The notes: generated from the sequence alone by a model not told the origin. A stretch of DNA of 64,000 nt from Mucilaginibacter myungsuensis (GCF_015222005.1 NZ_JADFFL010000008.1:1-64000); one strand, 5' to 3'; shown: positions 44,118 to 54,045, counted from the stretch's first letter. Numbers and translations: made by a program.

Positions 44118-44939
44118 ATGACCACGTTAAAAATTTTCCACCCAAAGATCTTTACTTGCCTTACCGTGGCAGTAATGGCATGTAGCACATTGGTACCGAC
44201 GCAGGCTTTTGCACAGGTTAAAAACACCACTAAAAAAGTCCCGCCACCGCCGCCATTACCTGTCATCGATAAATTGCCGCAGTTTCCCGGCGGGCAACCT
44301 GCATTTTATACTTACCTTCAAAACAACATCAAATATCCTGATAGCGCAAAGAGGAAAAATATCAGCGGCAGGGTGCACCTAAGTTTTTTTGTGGAGACCG
44401 ATGGTAACCTTAACGAGTTAACCGTATTGAGAGGCATAGGTGCGGGCTGCGATCAGGAAGCGTTGCGCGTAATGCGTAACTCGCCTAAGTGGGAGCCGTC
44501 AATAAAAAATGGCAAACCTGTAAGGGCTAAAATGACCGTGCCAATAGCGTTTACATTGGCGGGAAAGAAAAGCCCGGCTGTTAAAGCGCCCACAACCAAG
44601 CTTACAGTAAATGGTAAACAGGTGTACACCGCACCGGAGCAGTCGGCCGAATTTCCGGGTGGTATCCAGCAGTTTTACAAATATCTGGCTAAAAATATGA
44701 ACTACCCTGAACTTGCCCGTAAAAATAACGTGCAGGGAAAAGTGTTTGTAACCTTTGTGATCAAAGATGATGGCAGCATCACAGATGCAAAAATAATACG
44801 GGGCATTGGATCGGGCTGCGACGAAGAAGCGCTAAGAGTACTGCTTAAAGGGCCTAAATGGAACCCGGGCATGCAAGGCGGACAAGCGATAAACCAGCAA
44901 TACACCGTGCCGTTCAGTTTTAGCCTGGCAAAAGGATAA
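44118..44939 (+). CDS. Exported protein with two tandem TonB C-terminal domains
   Basis: A 273-residue protein. It has a signal peptide (FTCLTVAVMACSTLVPTQAFA) and a proline run (VPPPPPLP). Two TonB_C domains follow, at about 50-150 (LPQFPGGQPAFYTYL, RGIGAGCDQEALRVM, PVRAKMTVPIAFTL) and about 175-270 (AEFPGGIQQFYKYLAKNM, RGIGSGCDEEALRVL, QQYTVPFSFSLA). Classical TonB has an inner-membrane anchor and one such domain. Here there is a cleavable-looking signal and duplication. The two domains are clearly related, suggesting internal duplication. The energising role is therefore uncertain. Confidence 0.85.
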   Translation: MTTLKIFHPKIFTCLTVAVMACSTLVPTQAFAQVKNTTKKVPPPPPLPVIDKLPQFPGGQPAFYTYLQNNIKYPDSAKRKNISGRVHLSFFVETDGNLNELTVLRGIGAGCDQEALRVMRNSPKWEPSIKNGKPVRAKMTVPIAFTLAGKKSPAVKAPTTKLTVNGKQVYTAPEQSAEFPGGIQQFYKYLAKNMNYPELARKNNVQGKVFVTFVIKDDGSITDAKIIRGIGSGCDEEALRVLLKGPKWNPGMQGGQAINQQYTVPFSFSLAKG

Positions 44940-44986
44940 TAAGATATCTGCAACCTAAACCTTATTTATCTGCCTCCCGCCTAAGG

Positions 44987-45020
44987 GCTGTTAGTTTATG
45001 TACAGGATAGCACTAACAGC
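44987..45020. terminator. Hairpin after tandem TonB gene
   Basis: GCTGTTAGT and ACTAACAGC are 9-bp perfect arms with a 16-base loop. There is no T-run. Confidence 0.4.
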
Positions 45021-45039
45021 AGAAAGGGCAGGGTGTAGA

Positions 45040-45076
45040 AGGCCGTTTTACCGGGATGGTAGGGCGGCCATTTTTA
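45040..45076 (+). terminator. Terminator of tandem TonB gene
   Basis: GGCCGTTTTACC pairs with GGTAGGGCGGCC through G-U wobbles around GGGAT. It is followed by ATTTTTATT, directly before the convergent gene end. Confidence 0.7.
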
Positions 45077-46063
45077 TTATTTATCAAGCACAAAGTTTAT
45101 TGGCACTGTAAATCGCTGGCGTACTAATGTGCCGTGGCGCTCGCCGGGTGCCCAACGCGGGCATTGGCTTAATATCCGCGCAGCTTCTTCGGCCATAGCG
45201 GCATCAGGTGATCTTAGGATACCGATATCGTTTACAGCCCCGTCTATCCCCACTACAAAGGTGATAAAAACCTTTCCCTGTGTACCTTTTAGCCTGGAGG
45301 ACTGCGGATACCTCATGTTATTGCCAATAAAGCGGTATAGGCCTTCGATCCCCATTCTAAATTCGGGTGCCTTATCCGGCTGTGTGTAATTATGCTTGGC
45401 GCTTTGGCGGTCGGTGGATAAGCCGCTTACAAAACGCCCGTTGTCAAACTCTTCGGTATAAGTCAGTCCGGCTGCATCATTAGTACCGGTCCATGTACCG
45501 TGTTTTAGCCCGTCGGCAATAGGGCCCTGCTCAATGTCGAACAGGGCATCTTCCTCGTTCAAGAACCGCTCGGGACCTAATTTGGCGTTGCGTAGCGGCA
45601 GGTAAGTGACATAAGTACCATTCCCGTTAACTGTTAACGCTTTGCCGTCGCGGGCATTACAGGTCAGTATCCTGGTAAGGGTATTGTTGTCGGCATCATA
45701 GCTGAGTTCTTTAACAAGGTAGACTTGACCGTCGGGATAATAGATGGTCTCCATTGCCGGCTTGCGGTCTTTATAAATAATAGTTTTAAGGGGCTTGCCG
45801 GATAAGTAGTACTCCGTAAAATCTATATCAGGTACAATAAATTGGGGGTTACTGGTTTTACCTGAGCGGTAGACCTCGCCACTTGCAAATACTTCTTTAA
45901 AATCGCAAGTGCCGCTCGCCGGATCTTTTGCACTAATGCTGCAAACCAGTAGCGCACTATCCTTATTAGTAGTACGTGTTTGGTCGGCTTTTAAAAAATA
46001 GGTCTCTTGTGCCTCGCACGTTAACGATGCAAAGAGAAATAAAGTAAGGTAAAGGTTTTTCAT
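45077..46063 (-). CDS. Exported TonB C-terminal domain protein with MORN-like repeats
   Basis: A 328-residue protein with a signal peptide (NLYLTLFLFASLTCEA). The middle region resembles the YwqK/MORN pattern (AMETIYYPDGQVYLVKELSY, GLKHGTWTGTNDAAGLTYTE). The TonB_C domain covers about 235-327 (APEFRMGIEGLYRFIGNNM, LKGTQGKVFITFVVG, RQRFTVPINFVL). It lies 20 bases after panD on the same strand, so it may be the last gene of the pan operon, though nothing links it to pantothenate. Confidence 0.82.
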   Translation of the reverse strand: MKNLYLTLFLFASLTCEAQETYFLKADQTRTTNKDSALLVCSISAKDPASGTCDFKEVFASGEVYRSGKTSNPQFIVPDIDFTEYYLSGKPLKTIIYKDRKPAMETIYYPDGQVYLVKELSYDADNNTLTRILTCNARDGKALTVNGNGTYVTYLPLRNAKLGPERFLNEEDALFDIEQGPIADGLKHGTWTGTNDAAGLTYTEEFDNGRFVSGLSTDRQSAKHNYTQPDKAPEFRMGIEGLYRFIGNNMRYPQSSRLKGTQGKVFITFVVGIDGAVNDIGILRSPDAAMAEEAARILSQCPRWAPGERHGTLVRQRFTVPINFVLDK

Positions 46064-46083
46064 TGTGATGTTTATTGCCGATC

Positions 46084-46434
46084 CTATTTGATCAGCTTAT
46101 TATCATTATCGGGGAAAATGAGTATCGGCTCGTAAGCGCGGGCCTCGTCCTGCTCCATGTAAGCGTAGGACATGATGATCACCACATCGCCAACCTGAGC
46201 CAAACGTGCAGTAGCGCCGTTAAGGCATACGGTACCGGTGCCGCGTTCGCCTCTGATGACATAAGTTTCAAAGCGTGCGCCGTTGTTGTTATTAACGATC
46301 TGCACTTTCTCGTTCGGGATGATATTAGCCGCCTCGATCAGGTCCTCATCAATAGTGATGCTGCCCACATAATTCAACTCCGCCTGTGTAACCCTAACCC
46401 TGTGAAGCTTCGACTTTAATACCTCAATTATCAT
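46084..46434 (-). CDS. panD: Aspartate 1-decarboxylase
   Basis: A 116-residue pyruvoyl enzyme that makes beta-alanine from aspartate for pantothenate. The self-cleavage site Gly24-Ser25 is in NYVGSITIDE. Lys9, His11, Arg54 and Tyr58 match the catalytic positions of E. coli PanD. The RGERGTGTVCLNGATARLAQ block and GDVVIIMSYAY complete the fold. The length is normal. It follows panC on the minus strand with a 188-base gap occupied by a heptamer array. Confidence 0.97.
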   Translation of the reverse strand: MIIEVLKSKLHRVRVTQAELNYVGSITIDEDLIEAANIIPNEKVQIVNNNNGARFETYVIRGERGTGTVCLNGATARLAQVGDVVIIMSYAYMEQDEARAYEPILIFPDNDNKLIK

Positions 46435-46529
46435 GGTGCAAAGGTAGTATTTTATTTAGTCGATGGTCAATAGCCAAAAGTCCGCTATCCGTAAAAAAAT
46501 GCAAACCAAATTTTGACCATCAAAGTTCC

Positions 46530-47456
<927 letters not shown>

Positions 47457-47531
47457 ATCAACTAAAATTACAAAAAGTGGGCTAAGTTGTACAATTGTTC
47501 CTAATAATGCAAACACTACTTGCAGTATCCA

Positions 47532-47562
47532 TTGTAAATTGTTAGAATAATGCTTATATTTG
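47532..47562 (+). promoter_or_regulatory. Promoter of the glycogen synthase-like gene
   Basis: TTG (47532-47534), a 20-base spacer and TATATTTG (47555-47562) match the Bacteroidota promoter. The ATG at 47550 therefore lies inside the promoter, which supports the downstream start at 47613. Confidence 0.8.
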
Positions 47563-47612
47563 CACACTCAAATTTTTTGAGTTCCATAGTAAATTTAAAA
47601 ACACCGATAAAG

Positions 47613-48437
47613 ATGGGGAAATCTAAGCTACTGTTTATAACTCATGAAATGTCTCCTTTCCTTGATATCACAAAGATCTCTGAAATAACCCGCCAGCTTC
47701 CTCAAGCTATGCAGGATAAAGGTTTCGAGATACGTATCCTGATGCCGCGTTTTGGCAATATCAACGAAAGGCGTAACCGTTTGCATGAGGTTATCCGTCT
47801 GTCAGGGATGAATATCATTATCAACGATAACGATAACCCGCTGATCATTAAGGTAGCTTCGATCCCTTCGGCACGTATGCAGGTATATTTCCTGGATAAC
47901 GACGATTATTTCCAACGCAAGCATGTATTTGCCGATAAGGATGGTAAGTTTTATACCGATAACGACGAACGCATGATCTTTTTCTGCAAAGGCGCTATCG
48001 AAACGGTTAAGAAATTGGGCTGGTCGCCGGATATCGTTCACTGCCACGGCTGGATGAGCGCTTTGGTGCCTGTGTACCTGAAAACTACTTACAAGGATGA
48101 TCCAACCTTTAAACACTCAAAAATAGTTTACTCTATTTACGATAAAGGTTTCACCGAGCAAATGGATGCCGAGTTTGCGAATAAGGCCATCATGAACGAG
48201 ATGACCGAAGAGCACGTGGAAGCCTTTAAACCTGGCAACGCCGAGGCGCTTGATGCAGGTGCGATCAAATACTCTGACGGTATTGTTTTAGGTACTGCCG
48301 ATGTAGCCGCCGAAACGTTAAATAATGTTAAAAACAGCCAAAAACCCGTTTTAGAGTTTGCCGACACCGCCGAATTCGAAAATTATTACAATTTTTACGA
48401 CGAGATAACCAATGAGGAATTGGTGCAAGTAGGATAA
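47613..48437 (+). CDS. Glycogen/starch synthase catalytic-domain protein, short form
   Basis: A 274-residue protein with the N-terminal GT5 domain only. It opens GKSKLLFITHEMSPFLDITK, followed by PRFGNINERRNRLHEVIRLS, VYFLDNDDYFQRK and DIVHCHGWMSALVPVY. The C-terminal GT-B half that binds ADP-glucose in GlgA is missing. This short form next to panC is usual in Bacteroidota, so it is not a local truncation. Whether it synthesises glycogen is doubtful. The start at 47613 follows the promoter. DUF4270 begins 14 bases after its stop. Confidence 0.85.
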   Translation: MGKSKLLFITHEMSPFLDITKISEITRQLPQAMQDKGFEIRILMPRFGNINERRNRLHEVIRLSGMNIIINDNDNPLIIKVASIPSARMQVYFLDNDDYFQRKHVFADKDGKFYTDNDERMIFFCKGAIETVKKLGWSPDIVHCHGWMSALVPVYLKTTYKDDPTFKHSKIVYSIYDKGFTEQMDAEFANKAIMNEMTEEHVEAFKPGNAEALDAGAIKYSDGIVLGTADVAAETLNNVKNSQKPVLEFADTAEFENYYNFYDEITNEELVQVG

Positions 48438-48451
48438 GTTTTTTAGCGCGT

Positions 48452-49873
48452 ATGAAATTTTTCAGAATAGACTTATTGACCCTGTTAATAAGTCTTTTTA
48501 TTTTAAGTGGTTGCAAAAATCAGGATGGTATAGGCCTTGCGCCCGAACAACCTTTGAGCGGCTCGCTGTATGTGGATACCAATATCATCGTTAACACCGA
48601 AAAGGAGGATGATATTTACACCACCAGTTATATCAAGACACCTGTAGGTTTTTTAAAAGACCCCGAGTTGGGTACCACCGGGTCCGACGCAGCATTTGCG
48701 CTTAATTTGCCCGGTACCGTTGCTTACACCATCCCCACCGGAACCATCACCGTAGATTCGGCCGTATTGGTGCTGCGTTATAACGGCGATTTTTATGGCG
48801 ACTCGCTTACATCAAGGTTTAAGGTTAATGTTTACCAGTTGAATGAGCGACCTTTGGTCACTAACAATTATTTTAGTAGCTACAATTGGGATTACCGTAA
48901 AAGCATACTTCTGGGTTCGCGCACGTTCAGTGCAAGGCCACGTACGCCGTTCAAAATAATGGATGTTGTTAAAGGAGGTGCCGATACGCTTAAGCGTGTA
49001 CCTGCCCATATTAGGGTGCCAATAGATCCGGACTTTATTAAGAACAATTTTTTTGGGGCCGATCCATCTGTATTGTCATCTAATACATTATTCCAAAATT
49101 ACATCAAAGGTTTATATGTAGCAGCCGACTCATTGCAAGCGGGCAACGGCGGCATGTATGCACTTACGCTCGACTCGAGCAGTGTGGCAGTATATTACCG
49201 GTCAAACACCGGTGGCTTGTTAGATACCGGTTTGGTGGCATTGCCGGTCGGTCACCACGCGTCGCGCATCACCCACAATTTTAGCGCGCCTGTTAAAGCT
49301 GCTTTGGCTAACAAGACCACTACCAGCAGCACGTTTTACATTCAGGGTGTTTTGGGTTTGCGTACCAGGATACAGTTCCCTAACCTGGCCGAGATCAAAG
49401 CAAAGGCAGGCGGTGATATCGTGATCAACCGTGCCGAGTTGGTGATCACACCCAATGCAGGCACAACGATTCCTTTCAGGCCGATACAAAAGATAACCAT
49501 GTATGGTTTGGATCTGGCCAAGCAACGTATCCTGCTGCCCGATGCTACCGGTGCCTCGTCAACAAGTTTGGCGGATCCGCGCTTTGTTAGCGTTACAGCT
49601 TTTGGTGGGTACTATGGCGCTTATGCGCAAAGCCCTAACGAGTACCATTTTGTGATCACCGGCTTTATTCAGGATCTGATGAGCGGTAAGCTAAAAGATA
49701 ACGGTACTTACCTTGGCGCGGTAGATGCAAGTAATTTTACATCGGTAGATTATTTGGCTGCACCGCAGGCCTTGGGCCGGTTGGTTGCCGCGGGGACGGT
49801 CACCGATAAAACATCGCCGAACTTTAACGGCAAAATTAAGCTGAATGTAATTTACACCAAGCTTACCAAATAA
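48452..49873 (+). CDS. DUF4270 family lipoprotein
   Basis: A 473-residue lipoprotein. The signal and lipobox end at ILSGC (Cys about residue 22). The DUF4270 pattern follows: KNQDGIGLAPEQPLSGSLYV, GTTGSDAAFALNLPG and TVDSAVLVLRYNGDFYGDS. It ends in a beta-rich GKIKLNVIYTKL. The family is found only in Bacteroidota to my knowledge, usually beside the panC and glycogen-synthase-like genes. No function is known. It has its own terminator. Confidence 0.9.
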   Translation: MKFFRIDLLTLLISLFILSGCKNQDGIGLAPEQPLSGSLYVDTNIIVNTEKEDDIYTTSYIKTPVGFLKDPELGTTGSDAAFALNLPGTVAYTIPTGTITVDSAVLVLRYNGDFYGDSLTSRFKVNVYQLNERPLVTNNYFSSYNWDYRKSILLGSRTFSARPRTPFKIMDVVKGGADTLKRVPAHIRVPIDPDFIKNNFFGADPSVLSSNTLFQNYIKGLYVAADSLQAGNGGMYALTLDSSSVAVYYRSNTGGLLDTGLVALPVGHHASRITHNFSAPVKAALANKTTTSSTFYIQGVLGLRTRIQFPNLAEIKAKAGGDIVINRAELVITPNAGTTIPFRPIQKITMYGLDLAKQRILLPDATGASSTSLADPRFVSVTAFGGYYGAYAQSPNEYHFVITGFIQDLMSGKLKDNGTYLGAVDASNFTSVDYLAAPQALGRLVAAGTVTDKTSPNFNGKIKLNVIYTKLTK

Positions 49874-49876
49874 AAT

Positions 49877-49900
49877 AAGATCCCCGCCAAGGGGATCTTT
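49877..49900 (+). terminator. Terminator of DUF4270 gene
   Basis: AAGATCCCC-GCCAA-GGGGATCTT followed by T, starting a few bases after the stop. Confidence 0.88.
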
Positions 49901-49926
49901 CATTTTATATACTTTTACAAAATATG

Positions 49927-49951
49927 ACCCGGGTCTTTCGTTCCGGGTTTT
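49927..49951 (+). terminator. Second hairpin in glmS leader
   Basis: ACCCGG and CCGGGT form a short stem with a 10-base loop and a T-run, 24 bases before the glmS start. It may be a second terminator or a leader structure controlling glmS. It is too small for a glmS ribozyme. Confidence 0.45.
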
Positions 49952-49974
49952 ATGGTTAAATAAATATCCTATCT

Positions 49975-51810
49975 ATGTGTGGAATTGTAGGTTACATTGG
50001 GCATAGGGATGCCTATCCCATCATCATTAAAGGCTTGCACAGGCTCGAGTATCGCGGGTACGATAGCGCCGGTATAGCCCTGATCAATAAAGACCTTAAG
50101 GTTTATAAAAAGGCCGGCAAAGTAGCTGATCTTGAAAATTTTGTTAAAGACATTAACGTTGGCGGTACCGTTGGTATGGGCCACACCCGTTGGGCCACGC
50201 ACGGCGCACCAAGCGATCGTAACTCGCACCCGCATTCATCGGGCGACCGCAAGCTCACCATCATCCATAATGGCATTATCGAGAATTACGCTACGCTTAA
50301 AGAGGCCCTGCAAAGCAAAGGCCACGTCTTTAAAAGCGATACCGATACCGAGGTGCTGATCCACTTGGTAGAGGACATCCGTAACGAGACCGGCCTGGAG
50401 ATAGAAGAAGCGGTGCGTATAGCCCTGAATAAAGTTGTTGGCGCTTATGCCATCGTGATCATGAGCCAGGACCATCCTGATCTGCTGATCGCGGCCCGTA
50501 AAGGCAGCCCGCTGGTGATCGGTGTGGGTAAAGGCGAATACTTTATCGCATCCGACGCGACGCCTATTGTAGAGTACACCAAAAATGTGATCTACCTTAA
50601 CGATAACGAGGTGGCCTATATCCGCCGCGATGATCTGCTGGTGAAGAATATCGACAACACGGTACAGATCCCTTATATCCAAAAACTGAACCTGCAATTA
50701 GAGGCCTTAGAGAAAGGCGGCTATGATCACTTTATGTTAAAAGAGATCTACGAGCAGCCCCGCTCTATTCGCGATTGTATGCGCGGACGTATCTACCCCA
50801 ACAAAGGCCTGGTGCAATTGGGCGGTATTAAGGAATACGTTGAGAAACTGAAGAATATCGACCGTATCATCATTGTAGCCTGCGGCACATCATGGCATGC
50901 CGGATTAGTGGGTGAGTACCTGATAGAGGAATATGCCCGTGTATCGGTAGAAGTTGAATATGCGTCGGAGTTCCGTTACCGCAATCCCATTATATCCGAG
51001 AAGGACCTGGTGATCGCCATCTCCCAATCGGGCGAGACGGCCGATACCATGGCCGCTATCGAGTTGGCTAAAGAGAAAGGCGCGACCATATTTGGTATCT
51101 GTAATGTGGTTGGCGCGTCTATTCCACGCATTACCCATGCCGGCGTTTACACCCACGCCGGTCCGGAGATAGGGGTGGCATCTACCAAGGCATTTACTGC
51201 CCAGGTCACCGTGTTGACCCTGATGGCTTTCTACATCGCCCAGCAACGCGGTACCATCACCCAAAGCAAATTGATAGAATACCTGACCGAGTTGGACGAG
51301 GTGCCGGCATTGGTTGAGCGTGCCCTAAAGTCGAACGATCAGATCAAAGTTATTGCCGAGAAATTTAAGGATGCAGCTAATTTCCTATTTTTAGGTCGTG
51401 GTAGCTCGTTCCCGGTGGCTTTAGAAGGGGCTTTAAAGCTTAAGGAGATATCCTACATCCACGCCGAGGGTTATCCTGCGGCCGAGATGAAACACGGCCC
51501 TATCGCCTTGATCGACGAGAATATGCCGGTGGTGTTCATCGCTACCAAACATTCATCGTACGAGAAAGTGGTGAGTAACATACAGGAAGTTAAAGCACGT
51601 GGCGGACACGTGATCGCGATCGTAAGCGAAGGCGACACGATTGTTCGTGATCTGGCCGAATACGTGATAGAGATACCGCAAACAGGCGAAGCTTTTGTGC
51701 CGCTGCTTGCCACAATTCCGCTGCAATTATTGTCTTACCATATAGCCGTTATGCGGGGTTGCAACGTGGATCAGCCGCGTAACCTGGCCAAATCGGTAAC
51801 GGTAGAATAA
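49975..51810 (+). CDS. glmS: Glutamine-fructose-6-phosphate aminotransferase (isomerising)
   Basis: A 611-residue enzyme making glucosamine-6-phosphate for peptidoglycan and LPS. The N-terminal glutaminase domain starts MCGIVGYIGHRDA, with Cys2 as nucleophile and GHTRWATHGAPSDRNSHPH. Two SIS domains follow, with CGTSWHAGLVGEYL, SQSGETADTM and GRGSSFPVALEGALKLKEIS. The C-terminus RNLAKSVTVE carries the conserved Lys. The length is standard. The CAT-like gene starts 3 bases after the stop. Confidence 0.97.
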   Translation: MCGIVGYIGHRDAYPIIIKGLHRLEYRGYDSAGIALINKDLKVYKKAGKVADLENFVKDINVGGTVGMGHTRWATHGAPSDRNSHPHSSGDRKLTIIHNGIIENYATLKEALQSKGHVFKSDTDTEVLIHLVEDIRNETGLEIEEAVRIALNKVVGAYAIVIMSQDHPDLLIAARKGSPLVIGVGKGEYFIASDATPIVEYTKNVIYLNDNEVAYIRRDDLLVKNIDNTVQIPYIQKLNLQLEALEKGGYDHFMLKEIYEQPRSIRDCMRGRIYPNKGLVQLGGIKEYVEKLKNIDRIIIVACGTSWHAGLVGEYLIEEYARVSVEVEYASEFRYRNPIISEKDLVIAISQSGETADTMAAIELAKEKGATIFGICNVVGASIPRITHAGVYTHAGPEIGVASTKAFTAQVTVLTLMAFYIAQQRGTITQSKLIEYLTELDEVPALVERALKSNDQIKVIAEKFKDAANFLFLGRGSSFPVALEGALKLKEISYIHAEGYPAAEMKHGPIALIDENMPVVFIATKHSSYEKVVSNIQEVKARGGHVIAIVSEGDTIVRDLAEYVIEIPQTGEAFVPLLATIPLQLLSYHIAVMRGCNVDQPRNLAKSVTVE

Positions 51811-51813
51811 ACA

Positions 51814-52437
51814 ATGAATCAGAAATTAGACATTGAGAATTGGAACAGGAAGGAACATTTCCTGTTCTTTAAAACCTTCGATGAACCGTATTACGGTGTA
51901 ACCGTTGATGTGGATATGACCCGAGCTTATGCCCGCGCCAAAGAGTTGGGTGTATCGTTCTACATCTACTACCTGCACAAAACCCTGCAGGTGATGAACG
52001 AGTTGGACAATTTCCGTTACCGTATTGTTGGCGACGAGGTAGAGATATGCGACCGGGTAGATATGTCGGCCACCGTGCTGCGCGATGATCATACGTTCGG
52101 CTTCTCGCACTTTATTTATCACCCCGATCTGCGCGAGTTTTGCGCAGGCGTAACGGCCGAGATCGCGCGGGTGAAGTCACTGCCGGGATTGTTCACGGTG
52201 CCGCCTTTACAAAATGTGATCCACTTTTCGGCGCTGCCCTGGATCAAATACACGCATATTTCGCAAGCTACCAAGCAAGCCCATGGTGATACTTGTCCAA
52301 AGGTATCAGTAGGTAAACTGACCGAGGTTGACGGGCGCAAACTAATGCCGTATAACCTGCATGTTCATCATGGTTTGGTTGATGGCTATCACCTGGGGCA
52401 ATTTTTTGAGCTGTTCCAGGGGGTGTTGGATGAGTAG
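51814..52437 (+). CDS. Chloramphenicol acetyltransferase-like protein
   Basis: A 207-residue CatA-fold acetyltransferase. FFKTFDEPYYGVTVDVDMTR, SFYIYYLHKTLQVMNE and FTVPPLQNVIHFSALPW match the fold. The catalytic pattern is YNLHVHHGLVDGYHLGQFFE, with the His of HHGLVDG. The protein looks intact. It starts 3 bases after glmS, so it is probably co-transcribed with a housekeeping gene. A native substrate rather than chloramphenicol resistance is as likely, and resistance should not be assumed. Confidence 0.82.
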   Translation: MNQKLDIENWNRKEHFLFFKTFDEPYYGVTVDVDMTRAYARAKELGVSFYIYYLHKTLQVMNELDNFRYRIVGDEVEICDRVDMSATVLRDDHTFGFSHFIYHPDLREFCAGVTAEIARVKSLPGLFTVPPLQNVIHFSALPWIKYTHISQATKQAHGDTCPKVSVGKLTEVDGRKLMPYNLHVHHGLVDGYHLGQFFELFQGVLDE

Positions 52438-52449
52438 TTTTATTATTAG

Positions 52450-52573
52450 CCACAAAGGGTTTTGTAGAGACACGATACCTCGTGTCTCCCGCCGTATAGG
52501 TCAACCTTGCAATTTGCCTTGCAAATGGGAGACACGAGGTATTGTGTCTCTACAAATTAACCGCCCTTTGTGG
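52450..52573. repeat. Long inverted-repeat intergenic element, family D
   Basis: The ends CCACAAAGGG and CCCTTTGTGG enclose long arms, TGTAGAGACACGATACCTCG and its complement. These run into GTGTCTCCC and GGGAGACAC near the centre. The central loop has CTTGCAATTTGCCTTGCAA. It resembles the TGTAGAGACNC repeats of Bacteroidota spacers. Confidence 0.85.
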
Positions 52574-52586
52574 TTAAATAACAAGC

Positions 52587-53465
52587 TTAATTAAAATACT
52601 GCGCAAACTCCTTCGCAAATTCTTCCAGGCTGATGTTGCCTTTTGCAGCACCCTGCGCATCAAGGTCGCTCCATAAGATACCGGTCCGTGCAGCTACGCC
52701 CAGTTCCACGTAGTTTTTAGACATATCGGCTGAAATGCCTGCTTGCTTCAATCCGTCATATTGTTGCTCGTCGGTAAATTCTACAAAGGGTAGTTTGGGT
52801 TTGCCAATGGCTGTGCCTAATATAGCTGCTACTTCGGTCGGGGTATGTTCGCTGCTGTAAACGTATTTGACGCTTTTGCCGCTGATGGGTTGTTGTATCT
52901 CTCGGGCGATAACCGTAGCGATATCCGCAGGGTGAACAAGGATCAAACGTGTGTCCGCAGGATAATTGCTGCCAAGGATGCCTGCTTGTTTGATCAGCCC
53001 GATATTCCCTAAAAAGTTGGTGTAAAAGAACGCCGGGCGGATGAAACGGACATCTACTCCATCTAACTTATTCAACTTGTTTTCGGCATCATGCGCGCTG
53101 ATGATCGGTCCGGTGCCGCTACTGTGCTGAGCGCCCACGCTGCTTAGATGAACTACCTGTTTAACGCCCGACACTTTGATGGCCGCCACATAACTATCGC
53201 TGATCTGATTGGCCGATGCCCTAAAGTCCTCGGCAAATAAATTTGGTGGTATCATAGTATAGACCGCGTCGGCACCGGTAAAGGCGTCGGTCACAAATGC
53301 GGTATCCGTTAATGAGCCGATAGCTGCTGTCGCGCCTAAGGCTTCTATTTCTTTTGCCTTATCAGCATTGCTGCTGATGATGGTTACCTGATGGCCAGCG
53401 CCGATCAATTGTGTGGCTAATGGTTTGCTGATATTACCTAATGAGCCTGTTACTGTAATTTTCAT
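52587..53465 (-). CDS. NmrA/QOR2-like NAD(P)-binding oxidoreductase
   Basis: A 292-residue Rossmann protein. MKITVTGSLGNISKPLATQL has the atypical nucleotide-binding glycines, with IISSNADKAKEIEALGATAA, VVHLSSVGAQHSSGT and FIRPAFFYTNFLG. It belongs to the NmrA-like short-chain family, which includes quinone oxidoreductase QOR2. The divergent HxlR regulator and shared operators suggest redox or quinone stress control, as in the QorR-qor pairing. That link is inferred. The enzyme lacks a classical SDR Tyr-x3-Lys motif. Confidence 0.82.
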   Translation of the reverse strand: MKITVTGSLGNISKPLATQLIGAGHQVTIISSNADKAKEIEALGATAAIGSLTDTAFVTDAFTGADAVYTMIPPNLFAEDFRASANQISDSYVAAIKVSGVKQVVHLSSVGAQHSSGTGPIISAHDAENKLNKLDGVDVRFIRPAFFYTNFLGNIGLIKQAGILGSNYPADTRLILVHPADIATVIAREIQQPISGKSVKYVYSSEHTPTEVAAILGTAIGKPKLPFVEFTDEQQYDGLKQAGISADMSKNYVELGVAARTGILWSDLDAQGAAKGNISLEEFAKEFAQYFN

Positions 53466-53481
53466 GGTTTGGAATATTTAT

Positions 53482-53537
53482 TTGTTTTTTGTTGATGACA
53501 AAGGTATTTTTGTACTTACTTTTTTACAAGTACTTAC
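53482..53537. promoter_or_regulatory. Overlapping divergent promoters with GTACTTAC operators
   Basis: Plus strand: TTG 53482-53484, N20, TATTTTTG 53505-53512 for the HxlR gene. Minus strand: TTG 53529-53527, N20, TACCTTTG 53506-53499 for the NmrA-like gene. The two -7 boxes share bases. Direct repeats GTACTTAC at 53512-53519 and 53530-53537 overlie both, fitting control by the HxlR protein. Confidence 0.75.
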
Positions 53538-53559
53538 CCTAAAGTAGGTATGAAGTTTC

Positions 53560-53967
53560 ATGAAGATCAAAGAGAACTCCACCATACAGGCCAATAAACA
53601 GGTAGCGTTAAATGAATGTCCCGTGACATACGTGATGGAAAAGATAGGCGGCTATTGGAAACCGATCATATTGTTCCATCTGCTAAGCGGCAGCAAACGT
53701 TACAGCGAATTGAAGAAGGCGATACCCGCTATTACCGAAAAAATGCTGATCCAGCATTTAAAGCAATTGGAAGCCGATGGACTGCTTATCCGCGAGGCTA
53801 AACCCGTTGTGCCTCCCTATGTAACTTACACGCTCACAAGCGCAGGTTCGGGTTTAAAGGATGTAATGTATGCCATGGCAGATTGGGCCTTTAAACAAAA
53901 GGATCGCGATAGCTCGGTCTCGGATAAAGACCCGCAGGTTCTGTTGGATCAGGGGGCGATAGCGTAG
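53560..53967 (+). CDS. HxlR family transcriptional regulator
   Basis: A 135-residue winged-helix regulator. CPVTYVMEKIGGYWKPIILF contains Cys20, the position used for redox sensing in several HxlR/QorR proteins. The recognition helix KRYSELKKAIPAITEKML and wing QLEADGLLIREAKPVVPPYV follow. It is divergent from the NmrA-like oxidoreductase, with overlapping promoters and two operator copies. It probably represses both genes until oxidised or bound by a quinone. The start at 53560 gives a leader of about 40 bases. Confidence 0.88.
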   Translation: MKIKENSTIQANKQVALNECPVTYVMEKIGGYWKPIILFHLLSGSKRYSELKKAIPAITEKMLIQHLKQLEADGLLIREAKPVVPPYVTYTLTSAGSGLKDVMYAMADWAFKQKDRDSSVSDKDPQVLLDQGAIA

Positions 53968-54014
53968 CGGTCAACAAATCCATACCTGTCTATAGAAAAC
54001 AATGATGAGAATAT

Positions 54015-54022
54015 TATCTTTG
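54015..54022 (+). promoter_or_regulatory. Candidate -7 element of oxyR
   Basis: TATCTTTG matches TAnnTTTG, 23 bases before the ATG at 54046. No TTG stands at the best distance. Confidence 0.5.
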
Positions 54023-54045
54023 AATAGATTAAAGCTATAACTACT

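Noticed and set aside
49927..49974. glmS ribozyme or riboswitch
   Set aside because: The leader is far too short and has only one small hairpin. The ribozyme core is absent.
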